A stretch of DNA of 64,000 bases, from contig DBQI01000010.1 in the NCBI GenBank assembly GCA_002305165.1, positions 36,143 through 100,142 on the forward strand, given 5' to 3'. The DNA is from Armatimonadetes bacterium UBA1398. GTDB taxonomy: Bacteria > Armatimonadota > Zipacnadia > UBA1398. Both the position numbers and the translations under genes were made by a program. Every line of letters begins with the position of its first letter. Within the stretch, counting starts at the first letter, position 1. Positions 1 to 8,831 of the stretch are shown piece after piece. The notes under the pieces were generated by a model. The model saw only the letters and a list, made by a program, of their open reading frames with translations. It was not told the DNA's origin and searched no databases.

Positions 1-777
1 TTGGATGGGGATGGCCTGGATGAGGTGGCCGGCGCGGTCATCATCGATGACGACGGAAGCGTGATGAGCCCGTGGGACCCCGGTGGCCGGTACCGGTCCA
101 TGGACAGCATGGTCATCGCGGACGTGGTGCCCGGGTTCCCGCTGGAGGTCGTCATGGCCGAGCAGATTGGGGCCGACTCCCACACCGTGGTCCTGAACTC
201 CGAGGGCATCGTCTTCAGCGCTTTGAACCCGTGGGACTGGGAGGACCCTGACAAGGTGGTGGCTGGGGACTTCGATCCCGACCGCCCGGGGCTGGAGATC
301 TTCAATCGCTCGTCCGGCGGCGACGGCACAGCGAGGCGGGGCAACGAGGAACCCTATCGGAACGAACTAGCCCCCTGGGTCCTGTCATCCTCTGGTGAGC
401 TGATCTCTCGTTACCACCTTCTCGACATGGCCCCTGAAGGGTGGACCGGCCATGGCATTGAGGAGATCGCCGCGATCGATTGGTTCGGTGATGGACGCGA
501 CTACATCGCGGGCAAGGAACGCCACACCCTGGGCCGGTCGGCGGTTATCGACCCGATCACTGGGGAGTTCCTGGAGGTGTTCGATACCGCGTCGCTGCGG
601 CTATATGTCATCGACCTTCAAGATGACGCGCGGGAGGAGGTCGTGTCCATCGAGGAGGACGGCTCGCTTCGCATCTTCTGGAACCCGGCGCCCTCCGGCG
701 ACCCCGGCGCGCGCAGCCCGTGGGACCAGCAGCACTACCGCCGGCAGAAGCAGAACTGGAACTACTACTCTCCGTAG
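1..777 (+). CDS. Partial beta-propeller protein, rhamnogalacturonan lyase (PL11)-like C-terminal part
   Basis: The window starts inside this gene, so the N terminus is missing; 258 codons remain before the stop. It shows calcium-type acidic loops (DGDGLDE at the very start, DWFGDGRDYIAG at visible residues 160-171) and the phrase DFDPDRPGLEIF at 90-101. These are typical of the eight-bladed propeller of PL11 rhamnogalacturonan lyases and their non-catalytic relatives. The tail is rich in Trp, Tyr and Gln and ends WNYYSP. Such proteins are normally secreted and act on pectic polysaccharide; the signal peptide would lie outside the window. The sugar-acid genes downstream on the same strand fit a role in plant sugar use. 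The fold is well supported; lyase activity is inferred. Confidence 0.6.
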   Translation: MDGDGLDEVAGAVIIDDDGSVMSPWDPGGRYRSMDSMVIADVVPGFPLEVVMAEQIGADSHTVVLNSEGIVFSALNPWDWEDPDKVVAGDFDPDRPGLEIFNRSSGGDGTARRGNEEPYRNELAPWVLSSSGELISRYHLLDMAPEGWTGHGIEEIAAIDWFGDGRDYIAGKERHTLGRSAVIDPITGEFLEVFDTASLRLYVIDLQDDAREEVVSIEEDGSLRIFWNPAPSGDPGARSPWDQQHYRRQKQNWNYYSP

Positions 778-895
778 GCTCCGCAGGGCAACCGCGGAAT
801 GTGTTGAATGCTCCAACGCGAGGGCGTCGCCGTGCCGCTCGCTTGACGTGCGAGCTTCGGGTCAGATGCCTACGCGAGAGGGACTCCAGGCCGCC

Positions 896-1675
896 ATGCA
901 CACCAGGTTCAGAGACCAGGTCGCCATCGTAACGGGCTCGTCATCAGGGATCGGCAAGTCGACGGCGCTGCGGATGGCAGCCCAGGGCGCCGCCGTCTGT
1001 GTCGTCGCGAACCACAACACCGAGGGAGGCGAGGCAACCGCCGCCGAGATCCGCGAACAGGGCGGTCGGGCCGTCTTCATGCAGGCCGATGTGGCGTCGT
1101 CCTCCGACTGTGAGCGTGTCGCTCAGAAGACGCTCTCCGCCTTCGGGCGCATCGACATGCTGGTCAATAACGCGGGGATCACGCGCGCCGTTCGTTTCGA
1201 GGAGATGGACGAGGCCTTCTGGGATGGCGTGCTGGACACGAACCTGAAGAGCGCCTTCCTGATGAGCCGCGCCGTCATAGGGGACATGCTGGCCCGTGGG
1301 CGCGGCAGCGTCACGAACGTCTCCTCCGTCCACGCGGAGCAGACCCATGCGGGTCACGCCGCCTATGCCGCCTCCAAAGCCGGAATGTGCGGGATGACCC
1401 GGGCTCTGGCCATCGAGTTCGGCGCCCGAGGCGTGCGCTTCAACTGCATCCTACCGGGCACCATCGACGTCTCCCTGCACAGCCGCAGGAACGTGGTGGT
1501 GGACCGCGCTACATGGGCTCCCCGGAAGAGCGAGATCCAGGTCATGAGGCGTCTGGGCTCGCCCGATGAGATCGCTGCCGCCATCTGCTTCCTCGCGTCC
1601 GATGACGCCTCGTTTGTCAACGGCGCGAGCCTCGCGGCCGATGGTGGACTACTGACTATTCTCAAGGACGAATAG
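896..1675 (+). CDS. Short-chain dehydrogenase/reductase (classical SDR)
   Basis: A 259-residue NAD(P)-dependent oxidoreductase. It has the cofactor loop TGSSSGIG at 13-20, NNAG at 91-94, the catalytic Ser in NVSS near 143-144 and the YxxxK pair Tyr157/Lys161. The C-terminal FVNGASLAADGG is the usual SDR ending. The chosen ATG at 896 follows a GAGAGGG stretch and places the first strand at residue 8 as in the family; an in-frame ATG at 866 is possible. The stop is one base before the galactonate dehydratase start, so the two are surely co-transcribed. The substrate is probably an aldose or sugar alcohol feeding the galactonate route, but this is inferred only from the neighbour. Confidence 0.88.
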   Translation: MHTRFRDQVAIVTGSSSGIGKSTALRMAAQGAAVCVVANHNTEGGEATAAEIREQGGRAVFMQADVASSSDCERVAQKTLSAFGRIDMLVNNAGITRAVRFEEMDEAFWDGVLDTNLKSAFLMSRAVIGDMLARGRGSVTNVSSVHAEQTHAGHAAYAASKAGMCGMTRALAIEFGARGVRFNCILPGTIDVSLHSRRNVVVDRATWAPRKSEIQVMRRLGSPDEIAAAICFLASDDASFVNGASLAADGGLLTILKDE

Positions 1676-1676
1676 C

Positions 1677-2792
1677 ATGAAGATCACCAAGCTAGAGACC
1701 ATCTACGTCAAGCCCCGGTGGGTGTTCCTCAAGATGCACACCGATGAGGGGCTTGTGGGATGGGGAGAGCCCATCGTCGAGGGGTGGTCCCAGACCACGG
1801 CCGCGGCGGTGCACGAGATGGGCCGCTACCTCATCGGGCAGGACCCTCGGCACATCGAGCGCCATTGGCAGGCGCTGTATCGGAGCGGGTTCTACCGCGG
1901 CGGCCCCATCCTGTGCAGCGCCCTCAGCGGCATCGACCAGGCGCTGTGGGACATCCGTGGCAAGGAACTAGGACTGCCGGTGCACGAGATCCTAGGTGGC
2001 CCTGTGCGGGAGAGGATCCGCATCTACACGGGCGCGGGGGGCAGCACGCCTGACGAGTGCCGCGCGTCAGGCCGCGCCGCGCGCGACGCTGGCTTCACCG
2101 CAGTGAAGACCGGTGTGCCGCAGTCCGTGCGGTTCATCGAGAGCGCAGCTTTCGTGGCGAGCTTCGTCGAGCGCATGGAAGCCCTCCGCGAGGGCACGGG
2201 TGACGACGTGGATATCGCCATCGACTTCCACGGCCGGGTCAGCCCCGCCCAGTCCATCCGCTTGGCGAAGGCTCTGGAACCTATGCACCCCCTCTTCATC
2301 GAGGAGCCGTGCCTGCCCGAGAACGTTGATGCCCTCGTCCAGGTCGCGCGCTCGACGACCATTCCCATCGCCACGGGCGAGAGGCTCTTCACACGGTTCG
2401 GCTTCCGTGAGGTGCTCGAGAAAGGCGGCGCCGCAGTGCTGCAGCCAGACCTCTCGCACGCGGGAGGCATCTCGGAGGTCCGCCGGATCGCGGCGATGGC
2501 CGAGACCTACTACTGCTCCATCGCGCCGCACTGCCCATTAGGTCCGATCGCCCTGGCGGCCTGCCTCCAGATTGACGCCTGCACACCGAACTTCCTGTGC
2601 CAGGAGCAGGTCACTATGGGCGAGGGTTACCTCGTCACGCCCTTCAAGCACTCGGCTGGGCACATCGAGGTGCCGGAGGGGCCAGGTCTGGGGATAGAGG
2701 TCGATGAGGCCGCTATCGAGGCGCTGCGCTACGACGGATCCTGGGAGACCCCCCGCGACTGGTATGAGGACGGATCCCTGGCCGACTGGTGA
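1677..2792 (+). CDS. dgoD: D-galactonate dehydratase (mandelate racemase/enolase superfamily)
   Basis: This 371-residue cytoplasmic enzyme is predicted to dehydrate D-galactonate to 2-keto-3-deoxy-galactonate. The Mg ligands fall at Asp183, Glu209 and Glu235. The catalytic His185 (in IDFHGR) and His285 (in APHCPLGP) and Glu310 match the positions known from E. coli DgoD almost number for number. The N-terminal capping domain motifs WGEP and GQDP and the GFYRGGPI stretch also match DgoD. It starts one base after the SDR stop and converges on an HpcH/HpaI aldolase that could cleave the product. Other sugar-acid dehydratases of the superfamily are close, so the exact substrate needs assay, but DgoD is the best reading. 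Confidence 0.88.
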   Translation: MKITKLETIYVKPRWVFLKMHTDEGLVGWGEPIVEGWSQTTAAAVHEMGRYLIGQDPRHIERHWQALYRSGFYRGGPILCSALSGIDQALWDIRGKELGLPVHEILGGPVRERIRIYTGAGGSTPDECRASGRAARDAGFTAVKTGVPQSVRFIESAAFVASFVERMEALREGTGDDVDIAIDFHGRVSPAQSIRLAKALEPMHPLFIEEPCLPENVDALVQVARSTTIPIATGERLFTRFGFREVLEKGGAAVLQPDLSHAGGISEVRRIAAMAETYYCSIAPHCPLGPIALAACLQIDACTPNFLCQEQVTMGEGYLVTPFKHSAGHIEVPEGPGLGIEVDEAAIEALRYDGSWETPRDWYEDGSLADW

Positions 2793-2810
2793 ACGGGACC
2801 GGCGACCGAC

Positions 2811-3599
2811 TCAGCCGTTCTCCTCGGCAAGGGCCGACCGCAGCTCGGTAACCGCCGTGCGGGCCGCGTGCATCAGGATCCCCACGTCCACCGAGTAGCA
2901 CAGGTACTGAACGCCGACGCTCGCCCATCGGCGCGCGTCCTCCGCAGACTCGATGAAGGTGCCGACTATGACCCCTTGGGCGCGAGCCTGTTCGACCGCC
3001 AGGGACATCCTCGCCGTCACCCCAGGATGGCGTACTTCACCCGGCACGCCACAGGACTGCGACAGGTCATAGGGTCCGATGAAGATGACCCCGATGCCCT
3101 GGACCGAGAGAATCTCGGCCAGGTTCGTCAGTCCCTCGGTCCCCTCGATGTGGAGGATCGGGAGCGTTCGGCGGTTGGCACGGGCGAAGTGTTCGGCGGC
3201 AGCACGCGCCGTGTAGTCCGCGGCGCGGACGAACCGGCAGACTCCGCGGCTGCCCCGGGGATGGAACAGGCAGGCTTCTACCGCTTGGCGCGCGTCCTCG
3301 ACCGTGGCCACCTGAGGGACGTGGACGCCCTCAGCGCCCACATCGAGAGCCCGGAGTATCTCGGCCGCGTCGTTCTGCGGCACCCGCACCATCGGCGCGA
3401 TGCCGCGTAGTTGCGCCGCCCGGATGTGGTTCTGAATCGTCTCCGTCGAGAGGGGGCCGTGTTCCATGTCAAGGATCACATGGTCGAAGTCGGCAAGGCC
3501 CAGGATCTCGACGACGGCCGGATCTGTGAGCTTCGCGAAGGGCCCTATGCATACATCGCCACGTTCGAGACGGGCTTTCAGGCTCGGATCGACTTGCAT
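2811..3599 (-). CDS. HpcH/HpaI family class II aldolase (2-keto-3-deoxy sugar acid aldolase-like)
   Basis: A 262-residue metal-dependent pyruvate aldolase. The catalytic His47 sits in DMEHGP, the pyruvate-binding Arg72 in MVRVP, and the metal ligands are Glu152 (HIEG) and Asp178 (GPYDLS). These are the HpcH/HpaI/RhmA/GarL signatures. The start is secure: a perfect AGGAGGT lies a few bases before the ATG at 3599. Family members cleave 2-keto-3-deoxy sugar acids or 4-hydroxy-2-oxo acids to pyruvate plus an aldehyde. It faces the galactonate dehydratase gene (18 nt between stops), so it may act on that enzyme's product, although known galactonate routes usually phosphorylate KDGal first. Confidence 0.85.
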   Translation of the reverse strand: MQVDPSLKARLERGDVCIGPFAKLTDPAVVEILGLADFDHVILDMEHGPLSTETIQNHIRAAQLRGIAPMVRVPQNDAAEILRALDVGAEGVHVPQVATVEDARQAVEACLFHPRGSRGVCRFVRAADYTARAAAEHFARANRRTLPILHIEGTEGLTNLAEILSVQGIGVIFIGPYDLSQSCGVPGEVRHPGVTARMSLAVEQARAQGVIVGTFIESAEDARRWASVGVQYLCYSVDVGILMHAARTAVTELRSALAEENG

Positions 3600-3693
3600 C
3601 TGGCACCTCCTATGCGAATGGCCAACCGGCTTCTACCACCGCGAGGCGGCGATTCCTTCGGTCGAGGGTATCCGGGGGGCCGGCGGGATGCGG

Positions 3694-3699
3694 TATGAT
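3694..3699 (+). promoter_or_regulatory. Possible -10 element before the small zinc-protein gene
   Basis: TATGAT lies about 40 nt upstream of the GTG at 3742. No convincing -35 hexamer is seen 16-18 nt upstream, so this is a weak call. If it is right, translation cannot start at the ATG at 3688. Confidence 0.3.
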
Positions 3700-3741
3700 G
3701 CTTCTCAATACTCGTGCTCATCCGAAGGGTTGGCGACCGCA

Positions 3742-3906
3742 GTGGGGAAGGATCTCAAGGACACCGTTCTGTGCAAGGCCGTGAAGGACGCCCAAGTCAA
3801 GGATCTCATCCCCTTGGTCCGCGACGCGAAGTTCATCTGTGAGAAGTGTGGGCGCGCGGCGGCCAGCAAGAAGAACCTCTGTTCGCCCAAGAAGCTAGGC
3901 AAGTAG
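3742..3906 (+). CDS. Tiny putative zinc-binding protein (54 aa)
   Basis: A short Lys-rich basic protein with Cys at 11, 33, 36 and 47. The ICEKCGR knuckle followed by NLCSPKK looks like a minimal zinc-binding module. Codon use is gene-like, and the KDLKDTVLCKAVKD region reads as an amphipathic helix. I chose the GTG at 3742, which follows GAAGGG by about 12 nt. An in-frame ATG at 3688 also exists, but it would lie upstream of a TATGAT box at 3694-3699. It sits alone between the aldolase and the epimerase. I recall similar small CxxC proteins annotated as hypothetical in environmental genomes; the function is unknown. Nucleic-acid binding or a structural role would be guesses. Confidence 0.6.
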   Translation: MGKDLKDTVLCKAVKDAQVKDLIPLVRDAKFICEKCGRAAASKKNLCSPKKLGK

Positions 3907-4052
3907 CCGACACCCCTCAGAGGTCAGCCGGGCGCTCTCCTATGATCCCGAGGCGCTTCCTGCTGCCCCGCCTCGCTGCCTGCCTCTGGAGAGTCAGTCG
4001 CGCCAAGGCTTGGTGCTCCCCATGTGGAACCGCTCTACTTGGAGGTGAGCCC

Positions 4053-5216
4053 GTGCCGAACGCCCAACGACTCGCCGACGATCTGCGGTGGCTGGTTGGC
4101 CACGGTACCCACGACGTACTGCCCCATTGGCTTGCGACCGTTGGAGCCGCCTCGGGCCCGTTCGCCACTCGGGTCGACCGGCAATGGAAGCTCCGGCCCG
4201 ATCAGGTTGCGACCATCGTCTCCCAGGGTCGCCTTGTGTACGATTTCGCCGCCGGCACCAGGCTCACGGGAGACTCCTCTTACCTTGAGGCTTGCCGTCG
4301 AGGCGCCGAGGTTCTGCTCGATGGCTTCAGCGACCCCGACCACGGCGGCTGGTTCTACGCCCTCGACCTCAGCGGCGAGGTTGTGGATGATCGGAAGGGC
4401 GCGTACGGCCACGCCTTCGTCATCTTCGGGCTCTCCCACGCTCACGAGGTCACAGGCGATGGGCGGTTCTCCGATGGCGCATCGAGCGCGTGGCAGGCTG
4501 TCAAGGATCACCTTGTCGATCCAGCAGGTGGTGTCGTCACCCATCTGTCACGGGAGTTCGCGGGTCCGACTGATAGGCATCGGTCCCAGAATCCCGTGAT
4601 GCACCTCTTCGAGGCCCTGTTGGCGCTCTGGCAGGCCGGTGGCCGAGAGGAGGCGCGAGCCGACGCTGTGGCCTTGGGACGCTTCGTGGTGGAGGGCTTG
4701 ATAGAGCGTCCAGGAAACCCGCTGCCTGAGCTCTACACGCCGGCATGGACCCCCCTTCCCGAGTCTCTGGGTGGAAGGATCGACATCGGGCACCAGTTCG
4801 AGTGGGCCTACCTGCTCTCGCGAGCGGCGGAGATCGGTCTGCCCAGCGACTGGCTGCCCTACGCGGAGGGGCTTCTCGACTACGCGGTGGCCCACGGACT
4901 CGATGGGCGAACCGGTGCGATCGTCAGCCCTGTTGGGCTGTCCGGAGACGGTCTTCCTTCATCGCGGCGGGGCTGGTGGGAGCAGTGCGAGGCGATGCGC
5001 GCCCTCGCGAACTGGGCTGTGGTTCGAGATCGGATCGAGCTTGCCGCGACATTCGAGGGGGTTCTGAGGTACGTGCAAGACAGCTTCGTCGACCCCGTCT
5101 ACGGGGGATGGTACGCCGCGCTGGACGACGACTCCAAGGGAAGCGAGTGGAAGCTCGACTACCACGTGGTGGCCCTCTGTGAGGAGGCGGCGCGGCTACT
5201 TCGGCACAGCCAGTAG
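4053..5216 (+). CDS. AGE family (N-acylglucosamine 2-epimerase-like) sugar epimerase/isomerase
   Basis: A 387-residue (alpha/alpha)6-barrel enzyme. Paired motifs typical of the family are present: GGWFYALD at 98-105, AYGHAFVIFGL at 117-127, the catalytic-type His247 in DIGHQFEWAYLL, His371 in WKLDYHVVAL, and GGWYAALDDD at 351-360. The GTG at 4053 is preceded by TTGGAGGTGAG with ideal spacing, which gives the family's normal length; the frame stays open further upstream, but that part is not protein-like. Members interconvert free sugars (GlcNAc/ManNAc, glucose/mannose/fructose, sulfoquinovose, cellobiose). The substrate here is unknown; the neighbouring sugar-acid genes suggest monosaccharide catabolism. 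Its 3' end overlaps the convergent hypothetical gene by 21 nt. Confidence 0.85.
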   Translation: MPNAQRLADDLRWLVGHGTHDVLPHWLATVGAASGPFATRVDRQWKLRPDQVATIVSQGRLVYDFAAGTRLTGDSSYLEACRRGAEVLLDGFSDPDHGGWFYALDLSGEVVDDRKGAYGHAFVIFGLSHAHEVTGDGRFSDGASSAWQAVKDHLVDPAGGVVTHLSREFAGPTDRHRSQNPVMHLFEALLALWQAGGREEARADAVALGRFVVEGLIERPGNPLPELYTPAWTPLPESLGGRIDIGHQFEWAYLLSRAAEIGLPSDWLPYAEGLLDYAVAHGLDGRTGAIVSPVGLSGDGLPSSRRGWWEQCEAMRALANWAVVRDRIELAATFEGVLRYVQDSFVDPVYGGWYAALDDDSKGSEWKLDYHVVALCEEAARLLRHSQ

Positions 5217-6065
5217 CTCCAGGTCCCAGAGCTCGACGGCCGCGTCGAAGACGCCGGGCACCTCCCAGCCGATGTTCATCCCGCCGAGGCGGTAGTCGGC
5301 CAGGTCCTGGGAATCGCCGAGGAGCCCCTGCGCCCAGGCCCGTTCGAGCCCAACCAGCACCTCGGGCAGCAGATCACCCTCGAATGTGACGGGACCTCCT
5401 CCGTGCGTGCTCTCCGAAGCGTAGGTGTCGCCGCCAGGCGCATAGATGAGTTTCGATGTGCCCAGGTCGACGTGGCAACCCGCAGGCGGCACGGGATTGC
5501 GGTCATCGAAGAGCTGGATCCCGAACCAGTAGTAGTCGCCATATCCGGGCGAGCCCTCGCGGAGGTTCTGCACCGTCACGAACCACTGGTACTGGGCGGC
5601 ATGGACGCCCGGGTCGTAGTCCTCCGTGTTTCGTTTCTCGCACTTTGCCACCCGCGCCGTGAGCCGGAAGGGCAGGGCTGCGAGATTCGAGAGCATAGGA
5701 TGCGGCGCGAGGCGCTGCTCAGCGAGCAGGTGGGACCAAGGCTCTCCGTGCCTTCGGGCTCGTTCCACGTATTCCAGACTGCCATTGAGTTCCAGGCGTA
5801 GGTACCGCTCCCGGGGCCGCGCTATCGCCGAGCGGCCGGCGTTCGCCGCCCCATAGCCGTCAGGGACCTCGACGACATCTCCCTCCTCAAGGGGTGTGCG
5901 ACTGGACCACTGAGCGAGCCCCCATACAGGATCAGTCGCGCCTGGAGGCAGATGCCCGCGCACGACGTGGCGGCCCGGCTGGGGGTCGTACAGCAGGAAA
6001 CCTCGATCGTAGGTTGGGTCCTGGATCAGGGGTGTGGCTTCCGTCCCGGCGTCGAGGGGGCTCAT
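5196..6065 (-). CDS. Hypothetical protein, predicted beta-rich
   Basis: A 289-residue protein with no family I recognise. It has no clear signal peptide and no membrane segment. The sequence is rich in aromatics, Gly and Pro with alternating hydrophobic stretches, for example QWFVTVQNL and YYWFGIQLFDD near the middle and AAVELWDLELLAVPK at the end. This suggests a beta-sandwich such as a concanavalin-like or carbohydrate-binding fold; that is inference only. Its start codon overlaps the stop of the small upstream membrane gene by 4 nt (ATGA), so the two are translationally coupled. Its 3' end overlaps the convergent epimerase gene. Confidence 0.65.
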   Translation of the reverse strand: MSPLDAGTEATPLIQDPTYDRGFLLYDPQPGRHVVRGHLPPGATDPVWGLAQWSSRTPLEEGDVVEVPDGYGAANAGRSAIARPRERYLRLELNGSLEYVERARRHGEPWSHLLAEQRLAPHPMLSNLAALPFRLTARVAKCEKRNTEDYDPGVHAAQYQWFVTVQNLREGSPGYGDYYWFGIQLFDDRNPVPPAGCHVDLGTSKLIYAPGGDTYASESTHGGGPVTFEGDLLPEVLVGLERAWAQGLLGDSQDLADYRLGGMNIGWEVPGVFDAAVELWDLELLAVPK

Positions 6066-6406
6066 AGTTCCTCCAAGGCCCGGATGCCCTGGCGCGCCCC
6101 TCTCAGAGCGCCCAGGCAGAAGAGGCCCATACCTGCTGCGAGAAGAGCGACGACGGGCTTATCTACGCCGCAGTAGCCAGACGCGACCCATGGCCCCGAC
6201 GCGGGAACGGAGAAGTAGGCGCCCCACAGGACCATGATGGCCGCCGCCAGGATGCCGAAAGTGGCGGGGACTGACCCCAGGAAGGCTTCGACCGCGTCCA
6301 TCGTCGGTAGCCGAAGGCGCCGGCGCCCGTCTGGCGGCAGGACAAGGTCCTGGTCAGCGAGTTCGTGCGGGAGCACGTCGAAGTCTGGCAAGTGGCTTAC
6401 GCTCAT
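6062..6406 (-). CDS. Small membrane protein, two predicted TM helices
   Basis: A 114-residue protein with a polar N-terminal 35 residues, then two hydrophobic segments (FGILAAAIMVLWGAYF near 50-65 and VVALLAAGMGLFCLGAL near 85-101) and a short basic tail. CAGGACAT just before the ATG gives a modest ribosome site. The downstream hypothetical gene begins within its stop codon (ATGA overlap), so they form a two-gene unit. The function is not recognisable; it may anchor the partner to the membrane. Confidence 0.6.
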   Translation of the reverse strand: MSVSHLPDFDVLPHELADQDLVLPPDGRRRLRLPTMDAVEAFLGSVPATFGILAAAIMVLWGAYFSVPASGPWVASGYCGVDKPVVALLAAGMGLFCLGALRGARQGIRALEEL

Positions 6407-6566
6407 ATGTCCTGAGATCCCTCGCTTGGCGGCCGATGAGCATCGCGCGGCACACAGGCCTACACACTGTAGTTACCCGTGCGCGCCGCGTGGCTACACT
6501 CCGGCGTCGGCGGACACCTCATCGTCGGCCGCCGTTCCCTCGGATCCGCGGCGCGATGAGCGGCGT

Positions 6567-8831
6567 TCACGGCGCCGCGTCGAGCCCTTCGGCCATCGCC
6601 CGAAGGGCCTCGGCCTGCCCGGTGTGCCCCAGGGCGGCGTGGGCCGTGGCCTGGGCGCGCAGAGCTCGGGCCTGGTGCTTGGCGTCGCCCAGCGCCTCGA
6701 ACGCCTCCGGCACCCCCTCCAGCGACCCCAGCGCATCCTCGTGGCGCCCCGCGAGGTTCAGGGCCTCCGATCCGATGAGCAGCCACCCCGCCAGCGCCTC
6801 GTCATTCGCCTCAAGCGCTCGCAGCCCCGCGATCGCCGCGTCGGCGAGCGCGACGGCTTGCCTCGCCTCACCTCGGGTGTTCATAGATCCATCCAGCAGC
6901 CAATCCCACAGCCAGGGCTGGAGCGCCTCCCGTCCCCCAAAGGGGGCTGGATTGGCTCTGCCCAGGACAGTCGAGGCGAGCCGACCGGGCACCTCGTCGC
7001 CGGGAATCGCCCGCAGGTCGGCCGCGGCAGCCTCCGTATCTCCCTCCATCAGGTGCGCCCATGCCCGATGCCAGAGCACCTGGGCCCGGAACCCATCCTC
7101 GGTCGCTTGGGCCATGATGCGGGTGGTAGCCGCTATCGCCTCCTCATACCGACCCACGTTGACGAGGAATGGCACGACCCGATAGGCGCCCCAGATGTCC
7201 TCGTGTGCCGCCGGTGTCGCCAGCGCTTCGGCAGCAAGCTCGGCGGCGCGGTCCTCCCGACCCAGGTCGTGCTGGGTCCGAGCTTGCTGGGTGAGCGCCC
7301 TCCACAGCAGCCACGGGGCCGCCTCCTGCCGACCGGCTGCGATGGCTCGATTGAGCGCGGCCTCCGAGCCGAGGGGGTCGCCCAACTCCCGGCGCAAGAC
7401 CCCGAGGTCGACGAGCACACCTGGATCGATGAGGCCCAGCCCTTCTCCCTCCAGCAGGGGATCGATCGTGCGGAGGTCGTCCTGGGCCGCTTGCCTCGCC
7501 ACATCGAGAGGCGACGGGGCGGGACCGAGCTCTTGTCCCGCCATCTCAGCCGCCTCCCTTGACTCTTGCCATTCCCTCTGCGCGACATCGAGCCGGATCC
7601 TTGCTCGCGCAATGGCTAGCCGCGCCGCCCCGGTCGCGGCGCCCTCAGGAAGGCTGCTCTGGGCGCTGGCGAGAAGCTCGATGGCCCACTCGCCTTGGCC
7701 CTGGTCGGCTGCTCCGTTGGCCAGCCGCGCCGCGACCTCGACTCGCCTTGTGGCATCGGTGACTCGCAAGAGCGCCGCCGTCGCTTCGTCCTGGTGCGCC
7801 TGGGCGCTAGCGTGGTCCCCCGCGCCCTTGTACGAGCGCGCGGCGTGCCCATGGGCTAGGGCGCTCTGCTCGGGAGAGAGCGCGTCCGCGTCAGCGAGGA
7901 GCGCCTCCTCCATTGCCTCTCTGACCGTGGCGTCGGCGGGCGATACGTTGGCCAGCGCGCACAGAGCCATCACTCGCGCGGTGGGGTTGGTGGCACCCTG
8001 GGCGGCCGGGAGCAGGGCCGCCGCATACGTGGCGGCTGCCTGGTCACCCGAGGTCGCAAGGAGCACACGTCCCGCCTCCTCCACGACTCGGTCCACGTCC
8101 TCGCGTTCATCGCCGGAGAGGGCATACTGGCCGGTGGCGATCGCCGCTTGGATCGCTAGCGACGCTTCGTCCGCGTGCCCACAGACATGGGTCAGCCACA
8201 GTAGCAGATCGGTGGCGTACGGCACGGTGGGGCCGGCGGAGCGAGCCACCATCCGCTCGACCGCCGCCCGTCGTAAGGAAGCCCGCTCCGGTACGTCCAC
8301 GCCCCTTCGCGCCAGTTCATCCACACGGATGGCCACGATGGCGAGCATGAGGCCGGACCCAAGCTCCCCCGCCTCGGCTCCGGCTGAGACCAAGTCCCGA
8401 GCCGCCGCCGTGTTGTCGCCATCCGCCTGGTGGAGGCGCGCTCTTGCGAGCAGCCCCCGAAGCCGGAGCGCGGGATCGGAGCCGTCTGTCCCCGCCGCGA
8501 CCAGCTCATCGATGGCCCTCCGAACGGCGGGGGAGACAGCAATGGGACGCTCGTGTTCCATCAGCCAGTCGGCGATCTGCCGCCGAGCCAGGTTGGCCTC
8601 CGACAGGGCGCCTCCGGCCGCGAAGGAGTCCGCGGCCTGGGCGAGGAGGTCAAGGGCCTCCGCCTCCTTGCCCCCCTGATCCATGCTCCGAGAGGCCTGG
8701 TGCTGCAGCGCGCAGGCATCATCGTAGGAGGATGGCGCGGTCTGGGCCCCGACGCTCTGGCCCCACAGGAGCGTGAGGGAGGCGCACATTGTAGCCACGA
8801 GGGCCGCCGACACTGGAGTTCCGGATCCCAT
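6567..8831 (-). CDS. Large secreted TPR-like alpha-helical repeat protein
   Basis: A 754-residue protein with an N-terminal signal peptide (hydrophobic stretch around 8-28, likely cleavage after VGAQ). It is followed by Ala-rich helical pairs throughout, as in tetratricopeptide or related solenoid repeats. Examples are EAEALDLLAQAADSFAAGG near the start and the C-terminal HEDALGSLEGVPEAFEALGD and HAALGHTGQAEALRAMAEGL. There is no catalytic domain. AAGGA lies 9 nt before the ATG. Such proteins usually serve as extracytoplasmic scaffolds; the partner is unknown. It is transcribed away from the sigma-factor gene, and the shared 464-nt region holds the sigma-factor promoter. Long open frames on the opposite strand here are composition artefacts. 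Confidence 0.75.
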   Translation of the reverse strand: MGSGTPVSAALVATMCASLTLLWGQSVGAQTAPSSYDDACALQHQASRSMDQGGKEAEALDLLAQAADSFAAGGALSEANLARRQIADWLMEHERPIAVSPAVRRAIDELVAAGTDGSDPALRLRGLLARARLHQADGDNTAAARDLVSAGAEAGELGSGLMLAIVAIRVDELARRGVDVPERASLRRAAVERMVARSAGPTVPYATDLLLWLTHVCGHADEASLAIQAAIATGQYALSGDEREDVDRVVEEAGRVLLATSGDQAAATYAAALLPAAQGATNPTARVMALCALANVSPADATVREAMEEALLADADALSPEQSALAHGHAARSYKGAGDHASAQAHQDEATAALLRVTDATRRVEVAARLANGAADQGQGEWAIELLASAQSSLPEGAATGAARLAIARARIRLDVAQREWQESREAAEMAGQELGPAPSPLDVARQAAQDDLRTIDPLLEGEGLGLIDPGVLVDLGVLRRELGDPLGSEAALNRAIAAGRQEAAPWLLWRALTQQARTQHDLGREDRAAELAAEALATPAAHEDIWGAYRVVPFLVNVGRYEEAIAATTRIMAQATEDGFRAQVLWHRAWAHLMEGDTEAAAADLRAIPGDEVPGRLASTVLGRANPAPFGGREALQPWLWDWLLDGSMNTRGEARQAVALADAAIAGLRALEANDEALAGWLLIGSEALNLAGRHEDALGSLEGVPEAFEALGDAKHQARALRAQATAHAALGHTGQAEALRAMAEGLDAAP

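Noticed and set aside
7195..8679. Ser/Ala-rich open frame of 494 codons opposite the TPR gene
   Set aside because: Low-complexity antisense translation; the minus-strand protein has a signal peptide and repeats.
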